Assembly (NCBI RefSeq): GCF_015595035.1 | Contig: NZ_JADNRN010000001.1 | Span: forward strand, 1,798,001-1,862,000 | DNA from: Marinibium conchae | Lineage (GTDB): Bacteria; Pseudomonadota; Gammaproteobacteria; Enterobacterales; Alteromonadaceae | Length of the DNA: 64,000 nucleotides | Direction: 5' to 3' | Shown: positions 38,595-47,951 of the stretch, piece after piece | Layout of the letters: each line of letters opens with the position of its first letter | Numbering within the stretch: position 1 is the stretch's first letter | Notes under the pieces: model-generated | Seen by the model: only the letters and a program-made list of their open reading frames with translations | Databases searched by the model: none | Told to the model about the DNA's origin: nothing | Made by a program: the position numbers and the translations under genes

Positions 38595-38795
38595 ACCTCC
38601 AAAAGACCGGCCATTTTCGGGAGCTCTCTGTTCTTTTTCATTCTCATCGAAGGTCATTGCAAAAATGAAAAAGAACTCATCGTTTAATTTGATAAGCCGA
38701 AATTAGAGCTAAGAAAAACCTTTTTAGTGTCGATAACGTTAACATTGAACAGGCACCAATTTGTTACTTCTCCCTCATGCTCAGGAAATCATTAA

Positions 38796-40151
38796 ATGCT
38801 AATAGATCAAGCTGACAACACTGAGGTTGAAAACTCACTCGACCCACTCACAGGCTTACCGAATAGAAGCTTTGGTTCAAAGCAAGCAAACGTAGTATGT
38901 AAAAAAGTGGGAATAGATAATGTAGGAGCGATGATCGTTGAATTAAGTCAATTTGGACAAATCAACGATAGCATGGGCCATCAGTTAGCCGACAAAATAC
39001 TAAAACTAACCGCTAAACGCTTCAATAAACTTTTCCCTCATGTTCTTTGCTTCTTTCGCTCGCACGGTGACCAATTCTGTTTGCTATTTGAACGCTCAAC
39101 CGATATCGCATTCGAGCTCGAGCGACTGCTTGATTTTGTGCGCCGGCCTTTCGCAGTGCAAGGGCATGTTGTTATTTTGACCCTTAAAGTGGGTGTAGCA
39201 GAAAATTCACCCGATTTTGAAAGTGCTGACGAATTAATATATGCCGCAGAACTAGCCTTGCATAAAAGCAAGCAAAGTTATGATCAAATCACTTATTACC
39301 AAGCTTCGATGGTAGGCCAAGCGAGAATAAAACATGAGGTAGGCAACGATCTTAGAGTATCAAGCTTAAATAATTCCAGTGAGCTTTATGCCGGACAGGC
39401 CAATAATGAATTTTACCTAGTTTATCAACCAATAGTTTCTTCCGTGAAAAAGAAGCTCGTGGCCTTTGAGGCACTTCTTCGTTGGCAACACCCAGAAAAA
39501 GGGTTAATGATGCCTGACATTTTCATCGAGACTGCAGAAGAAATCGGCACAATGCCGTTGCTTGGCAATTGGGTGATCAAGAAAGCATGTCACGATCTTC
39601 GCAAAATGATTGATAATAAGATCACCCCTAAGGATATTGGCGTGAGCGTTAACATTAGCTCAAGACAGTTTTTAGATAGTGATGCACTAATCAATACAGT
39701 AAAAATAGCGCTTAATGAAAACATGCTTCAAAAAGGACAACTTCGATTAGAAATAAGAGAATCTGCTCAACTTGCGAATGTGATGCCTGCCGTTTTGCAT
39801 GAACTTAAAGCCTTGGGTTGCAGTATTACGTTGGACGACTTTGGGACAGGCTATTCGTCGATCGCACATCTAACTCACATGCCATTAGATTATGTAAAAA
39901 TTGATCGTTCTTTCATCAAGCAATTAGATTCGAATAAAAAGAAAACCGCGGCGGTATCAAAACGGATCGCCGCTGCCATATACAGTTTGGCACAAGCACT
40001 AAATGTAAGCGTGATCACCGAAGGCGTTGAGACTAGACAACAACTAGACATTGCAAATAAACTTAATGCCGACCTTATACAGGGTTTTTACTATTCAAAA
40101 CCATTGAAAGAACAGGATGTTGCTCAATTTGTAAAAAACTTTAAAGCTTAG
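38796..40151 (+). CDS. Degenerate GGDEF / EAL protein beside a BLUF sensor
   Basis: The 451-residue cytoplasmic protein has a GGDEF fold (about 15-170) and an EAL domain (about 195-450). The cyclase signature reads HGDQF (90-94) instead of GGDEF, so diguanylate cyclase activity is unlikely. The EAL domain keeps FEALLRW (Glu225), VNISSRQF, LEIRES, DDFGTGYSS, VKIDRSF and TEGVET, so it is a likely cyclic-di-GMP phosphodiesterase. It has no own sensor domain and no membrane helix. The BLUF gene begins 12 bases after its stop, suggesting that the photoreceptor regulates it in trans. Confidence 0.9.
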   Translation: MLIDQADNTEVENSLDPLTGLPNRSFGSKQANVVCKKVGIDNVGAMIVELSQFGQINDSMGHQLADKILKLTAKRFNKLFPHVLCFFRSHGDQFCLLFERSTDIAFELERLLDFVRRPFAVQGHVVILTLKVGVAENSPDFESADELIYAAELALHKSKQSYDQITYYQASMVGQARIKHEVGNDLRVSSLNNSSELYAGQANNEFYLVYQPIVSSVKKKLVAFEALLRWQHPEKGLMMPDIFIETAEEIGTMPLLGNWVIKKACHDLRKMIDNKITPKDIGVSVNISSRQFLDSDALINTVKIALNENMLQKGQLRLEIRESAQLANVMPAVLHELKALGCSITLDDFGTGYSSIAHLTHMPLDYVKIDRSFIKQLDSNKKKTAAVSKRIAAAIYSLAQALNVSVITEGVETRQQLDIANKLNADLIQGFYYSKPLKEQDVAQFVKNFKA

Positions 40152-40163
40152 TGAGAAAATAAC

Positions 40164-40595
40164 ATGCAAGATATGTATCGTATTACCTATATAAGTAAAA
40201 GCGAGGTAGCAGGAGACAAGGAAAGTGTGAAGGCACAGATTGAATCAATACTGTCTTCTGCAACAAAAAACAATCCCGAACTCGGGATCACTGGCGCTCT
40301 TCTATATTCTGGTGGTTATTTTTGCCAAGTGATAGAAGGTGAAGAAGACAATATTGAGGAGTTGTACGAAACAATACAAATGGACCCTCGCCATTCTGAT
40401 GTCACCATCCTAAATTATGAAGCTTGCGAGGGAAGAATATTCACTGAGTGGGCAATGGCTTTTGCTGGTATTCAAGAATCCTTGAAATTTGACTTAGATG
40501 GAATAAAAGAAAATCCAAGCGAACTCAAGCTAAAGGAAACTGGTAATTCGATTTTAGATACTCTTGAATCCTTGGTGATAAAGAAACAAAGCTAA
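40164..40595 (+). CDS. BLUF-domain blue-light photoreceptor
   Basis: The 143-residue protein is a short BLUF protein binding FAD and switching on blue light. Aligned to AppA, the key residues are all present: Tyr9 (RITYIS), Asn37 (KNNPELGITG), Gln55 (YFCQVIEG) and Trp96 with Met98 (FTEWAMAF). A helical C-terminal tail of about 40 residues could mediate partner contact. It forms a tight pair with the upstream EAL gene, like the known PapA-PapB (EAL-BLUF) pair of Rhodopseudomonas palustris. The downstream neighbours are convergent. Confidence 0.93.
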   Translation: MQDMYRITYISKSEVAGDKESVKAQIESILSSATKNNPELGITGALLYSGGYFCQVIEGEEDNIEELYETIQMDPRHSDVTILNYEACEGRIFTEWAMAFAGIQESLKFDLDGIKENPSELKLKETGNSILDTLESLVIKKQS

Positions 40596-40634
40596 CTTGT
40601 ACTAGCTCCAACTCCTGAGCAACTTTTGCATCAA

Positions 40635-41126
40635 CTAATTCTTCTTAGTTGGCTTCTGCTCAATAATCACGTCAGCATAACTACGAAGTTTGTCTTTCTT
40701 CCTAATTGCCGCAAAGGGGTCGGACGAGCTTTCGGTAGCTTCCCCTAATTCTTCGTTAGGCAACTTTTGCGCTTTGCGCTCCTCACTGTTTTCGCTTGAG
40801 GATAACGATGACTTCCATTGCAGTATTTTCTTCAGAGCAGAGTTGGATTGTTCTGATTCTAGCTCTTTTTGATGCTTTTTATGTTTATTGAAAAAGTGAT
40901 TCGCCATCAAGAAAACAACGATACTCAAGGCCCAAACAGCCCATTTCACCGCGAAGGATAGCCCGACGTTGCCAGGAGTTTCCTGCCTATCGTTAAAGCG
41001 CAAGTAATCAAGGTGAACTTGACCCACCACAAAAATAAAAGCAATGAGTAGAATCAAGCTAAGAATGAAAAACTTATACTTCCTCCACAGCAAGCCTGAC
41101 AAAATGATATTGATAATCTTATTCAT
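40635..41126 (-). CDS. Hypothetical two-helix membrane protein, 163 residues
   Basis: I do not recognise a family. Two transmembrane helices (about 17-37 and 62-80) are followed by a long charged, Ser/Glu/Lys-rich cytoplasmic tail. The stop lies 40 bases from the end of the BLUF gene on the other strand. The upstream 75-residue gene ends three bases before this start, so the two are co-transcribed and probably work together. Confidence 0.62.
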   Translation of the reverse strand: MNKIINIILSGLLWRKYKFFILSLILLIAFIFVVGQVHLDYLRFNDRQETPGNVGLSFAVKWAVWALSIVVFLMANHFFNKHKKHQKELESEQSNSALKKILQWKSSLSSSENSEERKAQKLPNEELGEATESSSDPFAAIRKKDKLRSYADVIIEQKPTKKN

Positions 41127-41129
41127 AAA

Positions 41130-41357
41130 TTAACCAAAAATTCCAATACCTAATACGGCAAGCACAGCTAACACGCCTTTCTCTTTTATGGCAGAGTAAA
41201 TTTTTTGTTCTTCTTCTTGAACAATCACCTCGAGCTGCTCTTCGCTGAAGTCTTCTGGACTCTTTTGCGCCAACACAATTCTTGTATTGGAGCGTTTTAT
41301 CGCTTTTTCACGTATGGCATCTTTAAACTTTGCATTTACTTTTGAAATTGGATTCAC
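41130..41357 (-). CDS. Hypothetical 75-residue protein with C-terminal hydrophobic tail
   Basis: I do not recognise a family. The first 58 residues are charged and helical (basic first half, acidic EEQLEVIVQEEEQ). The last 15 (GVLAVLAVLGIGIFG) form a short hydrophobic segment that could be a tail anchor. GGGGAAG upstream of the ATG supports translation. It forms a two-gene unit with the membrane protein at 40635-41126. Confidence 0.6.
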   Translation of the reverse strand: MNPISKVNAKFKDAIREKAIKRSNTRIVLAQKSPEDFSEEQLEVIVQEEEQKIYSAIKEKGVLAVLAVLGIGIFG

Positions 41358-41554
41358 GACTTCCCCTTAACTATTTCATCTATTATACCTGCTTTTACGA
41401 GAATATCTGCAAAGCTTAGTTTCGAAATGTGTCACTCGAAACATATTCAATACGAGTCTTCGGTAGCCCTGAATATTTAACAGCTTGATGAACAATGAAC
41501 TGTCAGAAAAACCATGCTATATTTTGCAATCTCGGTTCATTTTTAGGCGATTCA

Positions 41555-42424
41555 ATGCTTCAAAGTATATTGGTAAATCACAAACTAACACGCTTTCGAG
41601 CGGCAATATTTGTTGCTATATGGCTTACACTTATTATCACGTTTGCCTCGCCGGCAAAAGCTGCAGATGGCAATCCTAAGGTTTTAGAGCAATACATTTT
41701 TACACCCTCCGATGAGCCATTGGCACAAGCAAAACTGACTCTTCAAAAAGCATCTGCAGAAAACAAATATGCATTGATTGTGCTCGGTGCACAGTGGTGT
41801 CACGACAGTCGTGGCTTAGCAGCGAGTTTTTCCGACGCAAAGATGCAGTCGATATTACAAACTCAATACCAAACACAATTTATTGATGTCGGCTTTTTAG
41901 AGGACCGTAGAATTATTACTGAATATTTAGGCTACCCCACCTACTTCGCCACGCCAACCGTGTTGATTGTCGACCCGAACACAAAAACCTTAGTAAACAT
42001 TGATACTTTAAATATTTGGCAAAATGCAGCGAGTGTGGAACTTGATACCTTTTACAGGCAGTTTTCAAAATGGAGCATGAGTTCCGCTACAGCCAACAAC
42101 CCCAGTTCGACGCCAATGGCACTTAGTAATACTTCTGAGTACGCACAAAGATTAGAGAAAGAGCAAAGCGCCAGACTTCAACAAGGCTATGCAATGCTTG
42201 GCCCTCTTTTAGCTGAGAGTACAACTAAAGGCCCAAATGCAAAGGCGAATCAAGAACGTTTCTTCGCCTTATGGGATGAAGTGAAGGCTTTTCGTATGGC
42301 ATTGCAAAAAGACATTCATTTTCTTCGCAGCGCTGAACATACAAGCTCCTCTTCGCAAAAGGCTGAAGAAAACATTAATGAGATCTATTCAAGACTAAAG
42401 CAAAGAAAATCATGGGAAGGATAA
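41555..42424 (+). CDS. Secreted thioredoxin-fold protein with single-Cys WCHDS site
   Basis: The 289-residue protein has a signal peptide (about 1-37, ending in ASPAKAA-D) and a thioredoxin-like domain (about 55-170). The active-site region reads GAQWCHDS, so the second cysteine of the CxxC motif is a serine; a dithiol oxidoreductase role is doubtful, while a monothiol or structural role is possible. The C-terminal third is helical and charged. I start at 41555 because AGGCG precedes it and a clean signal peptide results; an in-frame ATG at 41495 would add 20 residues before it. It stands alone between the hypothetical pair and the his leader. Confidence 0.78.
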   Translation: MLQSILVNHKLTRFRAAIFVAIWLTLIITFASPAKAADGNPKVLEQYIFTPSDEPLAQAKLTLQKASAENKYALIVLGAQWCHDSRGLAASFSDAKMQSILQTQYQTQFIDVGFLEDRRIITEYLGYPTYFATPTVLIVDPNTKTLVNIDTLNIWQNAASVELDTFYRQFSKWSMSSATANNPSSTPMALSNTSEYAQRLEKEQSARLQQGYAMLGPLLAESTTKGPNAKANQERFFALWDEVKAFRMALQKDIHFLRSAEHTSSSSQKAEENINEIYSRLKQRKSWEG

Positions 42425-42518
42425 GCGTTTTTTAAGGCTATATGCATTTTTGGTATGGCTTAGAAAAACAAAGCGTATGAATCAAATGAATACCAAGCAT
42501 TTATTGGGCTAGTAGTTG

Positions 42519-42547
42519 TTGATATTAGCCTCTTTATTGGATACCAT
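42519..42547 (+). promoter_or_regulatory. Candidate his operon promoter
   Basis: TTGATA (42519-42524) and TACCAT (42542-42547) are separated by exactly 17 bases. Transcription would begin about 20 bases before the leader peptide start, the expected geometry for an attenuated operon. Confidence 0.6.
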
Positions 42548-42575
42548 TCCACCACTTCGAAAAATTGAATTGAAA

Positions 42576-42620
42576 ATGACTATTACAAATTTCTGCCATC
42601 ATCATCACGTAAACGCATAA
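42576..42620 (+). CDS. hisL: His operon leader peptide
   Basis: A 14-codon open frame encodes MTITNFCHHHHVNA, with four consecutive histidine codons (42597-42608), followed by TAA. Position between a promoter and a hairpin terminator upstream of hisG fits a HisL leader whose translation senses charged tRNA-His. It is shorter in His codons than the seven of E. coli. The ribosome binding site is weak by eye. It is too short for routine gene finders. Confidence 0.88.
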   Translation: MTITNFCHHHHVNA

Positions 42621-42712
42621 CCTTTCAGGTTCGTGCTGGAAGGGTATTGTTTCCTTTCCATGGCAATGAAGAAATTTGAAGCCCTCGGAAGGAAACTTTC
42701 GGGGGTTTTTTG
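42621..42712 (+). terminator. His operon attenuator
   Basis: CCTTTCAG (42621-42628) pairs with CTGGAAGG (42636-42643) just past the leader stop, a likely pause hairpin. GGAAGGG (42638-42644) can instead pair with CCTTTCC (42653-42659). The terminator is CCCTCGGAAG (42682-42691) with CTTTCGGGGG (42696-42705), two wobble pairs, followed by six T residues. CCTTTCC can also pair with GGAAGG (42687-42692) inside the terminator arm. Mutually exclusive folding is clear, but I have not resolved the exact switching scheme. hisG starts 150 bases downstream. Confidence 0.85.
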
Positions 42713-42864
42713 TTTGCTTTCAAGCTTGCTTTGGAAATGCAATACAACAAAAAATCGCTGCCTGCCGTATTGATATGGCGTTTGAGCTAAACACCTTAGC
42801 GACAAACAAAGGAAGTAGTAAGTAAACATACAAATATTAAGTATTTACGCAAAAAGGATAAGTA

Positions 42865-43764
42865 ATGAGCGATAGCAAAAGACTGAAAATAGCGATACAG
42901 AAGAAAGGTCGTTTGAGCGATGAGAGTATTTCTTTGTTAAAGGCAATTGGTATCAAGCTTCAAATAAGAGATCGACTTCTAATTGCTCATTCCACCAATC
43001 AACCTATTGATTTGCTGTTAGTTCGTGACGATGATATCCCAGGCCTTGTTATGGATGGCGTTGCCGATATGGGCTTTATAGGCGAAAACGAACTAGAAGA
43101 AAAGATGCTAGAGCGACAAGCTTCTGAACGTCCAGCTGAATTTACCACACTTCGTCGTTTGGACTACGGAGGTTGCAGACTTTCCATCGCCATTCCAAAT
43201 GAAATGAAATACGAAGGTAAGGGATCTCTAAATAATATCAAAGTAGCGACCACCTACCCTTATCTACTTGAGCGTTATTTCAGTGAAAATAACATTAATG
43301 CCCAAGCGGTAATGCTAACAGGCTCCGTTGAGGTAGCTCCTCGAGCTGGCGTAGCTGATGCCATTTGCGATTTAGTTTCCACCGGCGCAACACTAGAAGC
43401 AAATGGGTTAAAAGAGCAAGAAGTCATTTTTAAATCAAAAGCAGTGCTTATTCAAAAAGCACAGCCATTAAGCGATGAAAAGCAATCATTGGTGAATCGA
43501 CTATTGCCAAGAATCGATGGTGTAATGCTAGCCAAAGAAAGCAAATACATTATGCTACATGCCCCGAAAGCCTACCTGGAACAAGTAAAAAGTCTGCTTC
43601 CAGGGGCAGAAAACCCAACGGTTCTTCCTTTGGCGGGCAACAACGAAACAGTTGCTATTCATGTTGTTAGCACTGAAACCTTGTTCTGGGAAACGATGGA
43701 AAAACTGAAAGCTCTAGGATGTAGTTCAATCCTAGTTATGCCAATCGAAAAAATGATGGGGTAG
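42865..43764 (+). CDS. hisG: ATP phosphoribosyltransferase HisG (long form)
   Basis: The 299-residue enzyme joins ATP and PRPP, the first and feedback-controlled step of histidine synthesis. It has the same length as E. coli HisG, with the two-lobed catalytic part ([43 protein letters not shown]) and a C-terminal regulatory ACT-like domain (about 225-299). AAGGAT precedes the ATG. hisD starts after three bases. Confidence 0.97.
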   Translation: MSDSKRLKIAIQKKGRLSDESISLLKAIGIKLQIRDRLLIAHSTNQPIDLLLVRDDDIPGLVMDGVADMGFIGENELEEKMLERQASERPAEFTTLRRLDYGGCRLSIAIPNEMKYEGKGSLNNIKVATTYPYLLERYFSENNINAQAVMLTGSVEVAPRAGVADAICDLVSTGATLEANGLKEQEVIFKSKAVLIQKAQPLSDEKQSLVNRLLPRIDGVMLAKESKYIMLHAPKAYLEQVKSLLPGAENPTVLPLAGNNETVAIHVVSTETLFWETMEKLKALGCSSILVMPIEKMMG

Positions 43765-43767
43765 CAA

Positions 43768-45147
43768 ATGTCGTCGCAATCAATTATTGAATGGAACAAG
43801 CTAAATTCTGAGCAGAGAGAGGACGCTTTATCTCGACCTGCTATGAAAAATAGCGAACTTTTACGCGACACGGTAACAAAAATACTTAGCCAAGTTCGCG
43901 AAAAAAAAGATGCAGCTGTTCTCGATTACACCAGAGAATTTGACGGTGCTTCTCTAACCAGTCTTCGAGCCGATTGCTCACTCATTGATAGCGCGGAAAG
44001 TGAAATATCACCAAAGGTGAAAAGCGCTATCGACACCGCCTATCACAATATTAAAACCTTTCACGAAGCGCAACGGCCACAGGACATTCGCATAGAAACA
44101 GCGCCTGGTGTTATTTGTGAACAAAAGCATGCGGCCCTTGAAAAGGTAGGCTTATACATTCCAGGCGGAAGTGCACCTTTGCCGTCTACCGTGCTCATGT
44201 TAGGGGTGTCTGCTCAAGTAGCCGGTTGTGAACTACCTATACTTTGCACACCTCCATCTCCACAAGGGAAAATCGCTGCCGAAATAAGATATGCCGCCAA
44301 ATTATGCGGTATTAGGCACATTTATCTTTGTGGTGGTGCTCAAGCTGTCACAGCAATGGCCTTTGGTACTGAAACGATACCTAAGGTTGATAAAATATTT
44401 GGCCCCGGCAATAGTTTTGTTACTGAGGCGAAGCAGCAAGTGAGCCAAGCACTTGGTGGTGCCGCCATTGATATGCCTGCCGGGCCGTCCGAGGTGTTGG
44501 TTATCGCTGACGCCCAGGCAAACCCAGCATTCGTGGCAGCAGACTTACTTTCGCAAGCCGAACACGGTGCAGACTCGCAAGCGGTATTGGTCTGCAACAG
44601 CGAAGCGCTTATCGAAAAAGTACAACAACAAGTGTTACTGCAACTCGCACAACTTTCGCGCCGTGATATTGCTGGGCAAGCAGTTAACCACAGCCGTTAC
44701 ATTTTAACCGACAGTATCGAGCAATCGGTGGAGGTGAGTAACGCCTATGCGCCCGAACACCTTATTGTGCAAACTGAAAATGCGCGAAGCCTCTTAGCAA
44801 GTTTGAAACATGCAGGCAGTATTTTTGTAGGTGCCTACTCACCCGAGTCAGCAGGCGATTACGCCAGTGGGACGAATCATGTTTTACCCACTTATGGTTA
44901 CGCCCGAAATTACTCAAGCTTAGGTTTGTTAGACTTCATGCGCAGATACACGGTGCAGGAACTCAGTAAAGCAGGCTTGGAAAACATCGGCGATGCTATT
45001 ATGGACTTAGCCGATGCAGAAGGACTGGATGCCCACAGAAACGCAGTAAAAGTGCGACTTTCTGGTCTGAGTACCGACCCACTTCAGGATGATGCGAGCT
45101 CAAGTGCTAGCGCTGTCGTCAGTAACGAAATGGAAGCGAAGTCATGA
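43768..45147 (+). CDS. hisD: Histidinol dehydrogenase HisD
   Basis: The 459-residue zinc enzyme oxidises histidinol to histidine in two NAD-dependent steps. Signatures include GLYIPGGSAPLPST (about 130), the GPGNSFVTEAKQ segment and DMPAGPSEVLVIAD. Catalytic His residues lie in APEHL (near residue 330). It carries a slightly extended Ser/Ala-rich C-terminal tail compared with E. coli (434). Its end overlaps hisC by four bases (ATGA). Confidence 0.97.
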   Translation: MSSQSIIEWNKLNSEQREDALSRPAMKNSELLRDTVTKILSQVREKKDAAVLDYTREFDGASLTSLRADCSLIDSAESEISPKVKSAIDTAYHNIKTFHEAQRPQDIRIETAPGVICEQKHAALEKVGLYIPGGSAPLPSTVLMLGVSAQVAGCELPILCTPPSPQGKIAAEIRYAAKLCGIRHIYLCGGAQAVTAMAFGTETIPKVDKIFGPGNSFVTEAKQQVSQALGGAAIDMPAGPSEVLVIADAQANPAFVAADLLSQAEHGADSQAVLVCNSEALIEKVQQQVLLQLAQLSRRDIAGQAVNHSRYILTDSIEQSVEVSNAYAPEHLIVQTENARSLLASLKHAGSIFVGAYSPESAGDYASGTNHVLPTYGYARNYSSLGLLDFMRRYTVQELSKAGLENIGDAIMDLADAEGLDAHRNAVKVRLSGLSTDPLQDDASSSASAVVSNEMEAKS

Positions 45148-46238
45148 GTAATTGGCTAACTGAACTCACTGTTGATTATGTAAATGAGCTGAAGCCCTAT
45201 GAATCGGCTAGGCGCTTATTCGCTGGCTCGGGCGCAGATGCTGAACAAGTATGGATGAACGCAAATGAATCACCTTTCGCCGAAGAATACGGCATTGATG
45301 CTTCCGTGTTCAACCGCTATCCCGACTGCCAACCCGATACTGTAATCAGCGCTTACTCAAGCTATGCTGGGCTTAACGCTGAGCAAACACTGGTTACTCG
45401 CGGGGCCGACGAGGGTATTGAATTAACCATTCGCGCCTTTTGTGAGCCAGGTAAAGACAGCATCTTAATTTGCCCTCCTACCTACGGTATGTATGCTATC
45501 AGCGCGCAGACCTTCAATGTGGGAGTGGAGTCGGCAACATTAAATGCCGATTTTAGCCTGAATCTCAGCGATGTCCTTTCGAAGGTTGGTCAAGTTAAAG
45601 TGGTATTCATATGTTCACCTAACAACCCCACCGGAACAAGTGTGAAACGAGAAGACATCGTTAACGTGCTAGATGCTTATAAAGGTACTGCAATTGTTGT
45701 GGTTGACGAAGCATATATCGAGTTTGATATTAGCAATTCCCAAGCAGACTTACTTGCACAACACAGTAACTTGGTTATTCTTCGCACCTTGTCAAAAGCC
45801 TTCGGTTTAGCAGGCTTACGTTGTGGTTTCACCTTAGCATCTGCTGAGATTATCACTACCTTGCTAAAGGTGATTGCGCCCTACCCAATCCCAGCGCCAG
45901 TTGCACAAATCGCAAGTGTTGCATTGAGCAATGAAGGCTTGGAAAAAACCAAAGGGCTTGTCGCTCTGCTTAAAAATGAGCTTGATGATCTGAGGGAAGC
46001 CTTGAGTCAACTAGGTGATATAGAGTGCATTGGCGATATCAACGCCAACTTTGTACTCTTTCGAAGCCAACAAAAACAAGCTCTGATGGATTATTTGGTT
46101 GCGAATAAAGTACTCATTCGCGACCAATCAAAACAAGTGAATTTGCAACACTGCCTGCGTGCTAGTGTCGGTAGCAAAGAACAAAACAAAAAATTGATTG
46201 AATTAATAACGGCGTTTTTCGCCCAAGAGGCTAAGTAA
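45144..46238 (+). CDS. hisC: Histidinol-phosphate aminotransferase HisC
   Basis: The 364-residue PLP enzyme (fold type I, subgroup beta) transfers an amino group to imidazole-acetol phosphate. Visible motifs are ANESPF near the N-terminus, [16 protein letters not shown] and the PLP-lysine region [15 protein letters not shown]. It is translationally coupled to hisD and is one base from hisB. Confidence 0.96.
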   Translation: MSNWLTELTVDYVNELKPYESARRLFAGSGADAEQVWMNANESPFAEEYGIDASVFNRYPDCQPDTVISAYSSYAGLNAEQTLVTRGADEGIELTIRAFCEPGKDSILICPPTYGMYAISAQTFNVGVESATLNADFSLNLSDVLSKVGQVKVVFICSPNNPTGTSVKREDIVNVLDAYKGTAIVVVDEAYIEFDISNSQADLLAQHSNLVILRTLSKAFGLAGLRCGFTLASAEIITTLLKVIAPYPIPAPVAQIASVALSNEGLEKTKGLVALLKNELDDLREALSQLGDIECIGDINANFVLFRSQQKQALMDYLVANKVLIRDQSKQVNLQHCLRASVGSKEQNKKLIELITAFFAQEAK

Positions 46239-46239
46239 G

Positions 46240-47310
46240 ATGAGTCAACAACCTATTCTATTTATCGACCGCGACGGTACTTTGGTAGAAGAGCCTGCGG
46301 TAGACAAGCAATTAGATAGCCTTGAAAAGCTAGTCTTCGAGCCTTTAGTGATCCCTGAGCTACTTAAATTACAAAACGCGGGCTTCCGTCTAGTGATGGT
46401 ATCTAATCAAGACGGTTTAGGAACAGATTCCTTTCCTCGCGCCGATTTCGATGCACCACACAATGCCATGATGGCGGTATTTGAAAGCCAAGGAGTGCAT
46501 TTTGATGATGTGCTTATTTGTCCTCACTTTGATGCCGACAATTGTAGTTGCCGCAAGCCAAAACTCGGCTTAGTAAAAGACTACTTGCAGCAAGGTAAAA
46601 TAGACTTTACTCGGTCATTCGTTATTGGTGATCGTGATACCGATGTACAACTTGCCGAAAATATGGGCATTAAAGGCATAAAATATCACCCTGAAAACAA
46701 TAATTGGCCATCAATCACGCGGCAGTTAACCGTTAATGAGCGCATAGCCGAAGTGGTTCGCACCACCAGCGAAACCGATATAAAAGTGACCGTAAATCTT
46801 GACAGCTCACAGAAGCCGGAAATACACACTGGATTAGGCTTTTTTGACCACATGCTCGACCAGATAGCAACCCATGGCGGCTTTTACCTTAAGGTGAGTG
46901 TTGATGGTGATTTGCACATCGACGACCACCATAGTGTTGAAGATACCGCTCTTGCTCTAGGGGAGTGCTTGAAGAAAGCCTTAGGCGACAAGCGCGGAAT
47001 TGCGCGTTTTGGTTTCGCACTACCAATGGATGAATGCAGAGCAGAATGTATTATGGATATTTCAAATCGTCCACATTTGAAGTTTGATGCAGAATTTTCA
47101 CGCGATGCTGTTGGTGATATGGCGACGGAAATGGTGCCTCACTTTTTCTACTCTATTGCGCAAACAATGGGCTTGAGCTTACACCTGTCAACAACGGAAG
47201 GAAACGCTCACCACCAAGTAGAGAGCCTATTTAAAGTGTTTGGTAGAGCGCTGCGACAAGCTATTACAAAGCAAGGCGATGCCCTGCCGAGTACCAAAGG
47301 AGCCCTGTAA
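46240..47310 (+). CDS. hisB: Bifunctional histidinol-phosphatase / IGP dehydratase HisB
   Basis: The 356-residue protein has an N-terminal HAD phosphatase (about 1-165; nucleophile Asp in [12 protein letters not shown]; zinc loop [15 protein letters not shown]) fused to imidazoleglycerol-phosphate dehydratase (about 167-356; [14 protein letters not shown] and [15 protein letters not shown]). The fused form is the enterobacterial type. The stop overlaps the hisH start (TAATG). Confidence 0.97.
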   Translation: MSQQPILFIDRDGTLVEEPAVDKQLDSLEKLVFEPLVIPELLKLQNAGFRLVMVSNQDGLGTDSFPRADFDAPHNAMMAVFESQGVHFDDVLICPHFDADNCSCRKPKLGLVKDYLQQGKIDFTRSFVIGDRDTDVQLAENMGIKGIKYHPENNNWPSITRQLTVNERIAEVVRTTSETDIKVTVNLDSSQKPEIHTGLGFFDHMLDQIATHGGFYLKVSVDGDLHIDDHHSVEDTALALGECLKKALGDKRGIARFGFALPMDECRAECIMDISNRPHLKFDAEFSRDAVGDMATEMVPHFFYSIAQTMGLSLHLSTTEGNAHHQVESLFKVFGRALRQAITKQGDALPSTKGAL

Positions 47311-47942
47311 TGGCCAACTCTTTAGTCATCGTGAATACCGGTTGCGCTAACATTTCGTCGGTGAAGTTTGCCTTTGAACGTCTTGGCAGTAGCGTTGAAG
47401 TAAGTGACGATGTAACTATTATATCAAAAGCTCAGCGGGTACTCCTTCCAGGGGTAGGCTCTGCGCCAGCCGCAATGAAGAGTATTCGTAAAAAGCAACT
47501 GGTGGACTGTTTACGCTCACTTACGCAACCTACTTTAGGGGTATGTTTAGGCATGCAACTAATGGTGAATGACTCACAAGAGGGTGAATTTGGTAAAACC
47601 GAATTGACCGATTGCTTGGGGCTTATGCCGGGTCGAGTTCACCGCATGCAAGTAGGCAATCAGCGTCTTCCTCATATGGGCTGGAACAAAGTAAGCAGTA
47701 AGTACGACAACCCCCTATTTAAAGGTATTGGCGATGGTGAGCACTTTTATTTCGTGCACAGTTTCGCAGTTAACGAGTATGAGCATACACTAGCCACTTG
47801 TGAATACGGTAACAACGCCATTGAGCAAGAAAATAGCTTCTCTGCAGCCATTCATAAAAACAATTTTTTTGGTGTGCAATTTCATCCTGAACGCTCTAGC
47901 GATGCTGGCGCACATCTTCTTCAGAACTTTATTCAGTTGTAA
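47310..47942 (+). CDS. hisH: Imidazole glycerol phosphate synthase glutaminase HisH
   Basis: The 210-residue class I glutamine amidotransferase feeds ammonia to HisF. The nucleophile is Cys79 in GVCLGMQLM, and the His/Glu pair lies in VQFHPERS near the C-terminus. Its partner hisF is 2 kb downstream, beyond hisA and an aminotransferase gene. Confidence 0.96.
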   Translation: MANSLVIVNTGCANISSVKFAFERLGSSVEVSDDVTIISKAQRVLLPGVGSAPAAMKSIRKKQLVDCLRSLTQPTLGVCLGMQLMVNDSQEGEFGKTELTDCLGLMPGRVHRMQVGNQRLPHMGWNKVSSKYDNPLFKGIGDGEHFYFVHSFAVNEYEHTLATCEYGNNAIEQENSFSAAIHKNNFFGVQFHPERSSDAGAHLLQNFIQL

Positions 47943-47951
47943 GGATACATC

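Noticed and set aside
38595-38795. Search for an RNA gene or riboswitch before the EAL gene
   Set aside because: I saw only A+T-rich sequence with a short GTTAAC palindrome; nothing supports a structured RNA.
42605-42829. 74-residue minus-strand frame over the his leader
   Set aside because: The plus strand here carries a leader peptide, attenuator and hisG ribosome binding site; the minus frame has no start signal or family.
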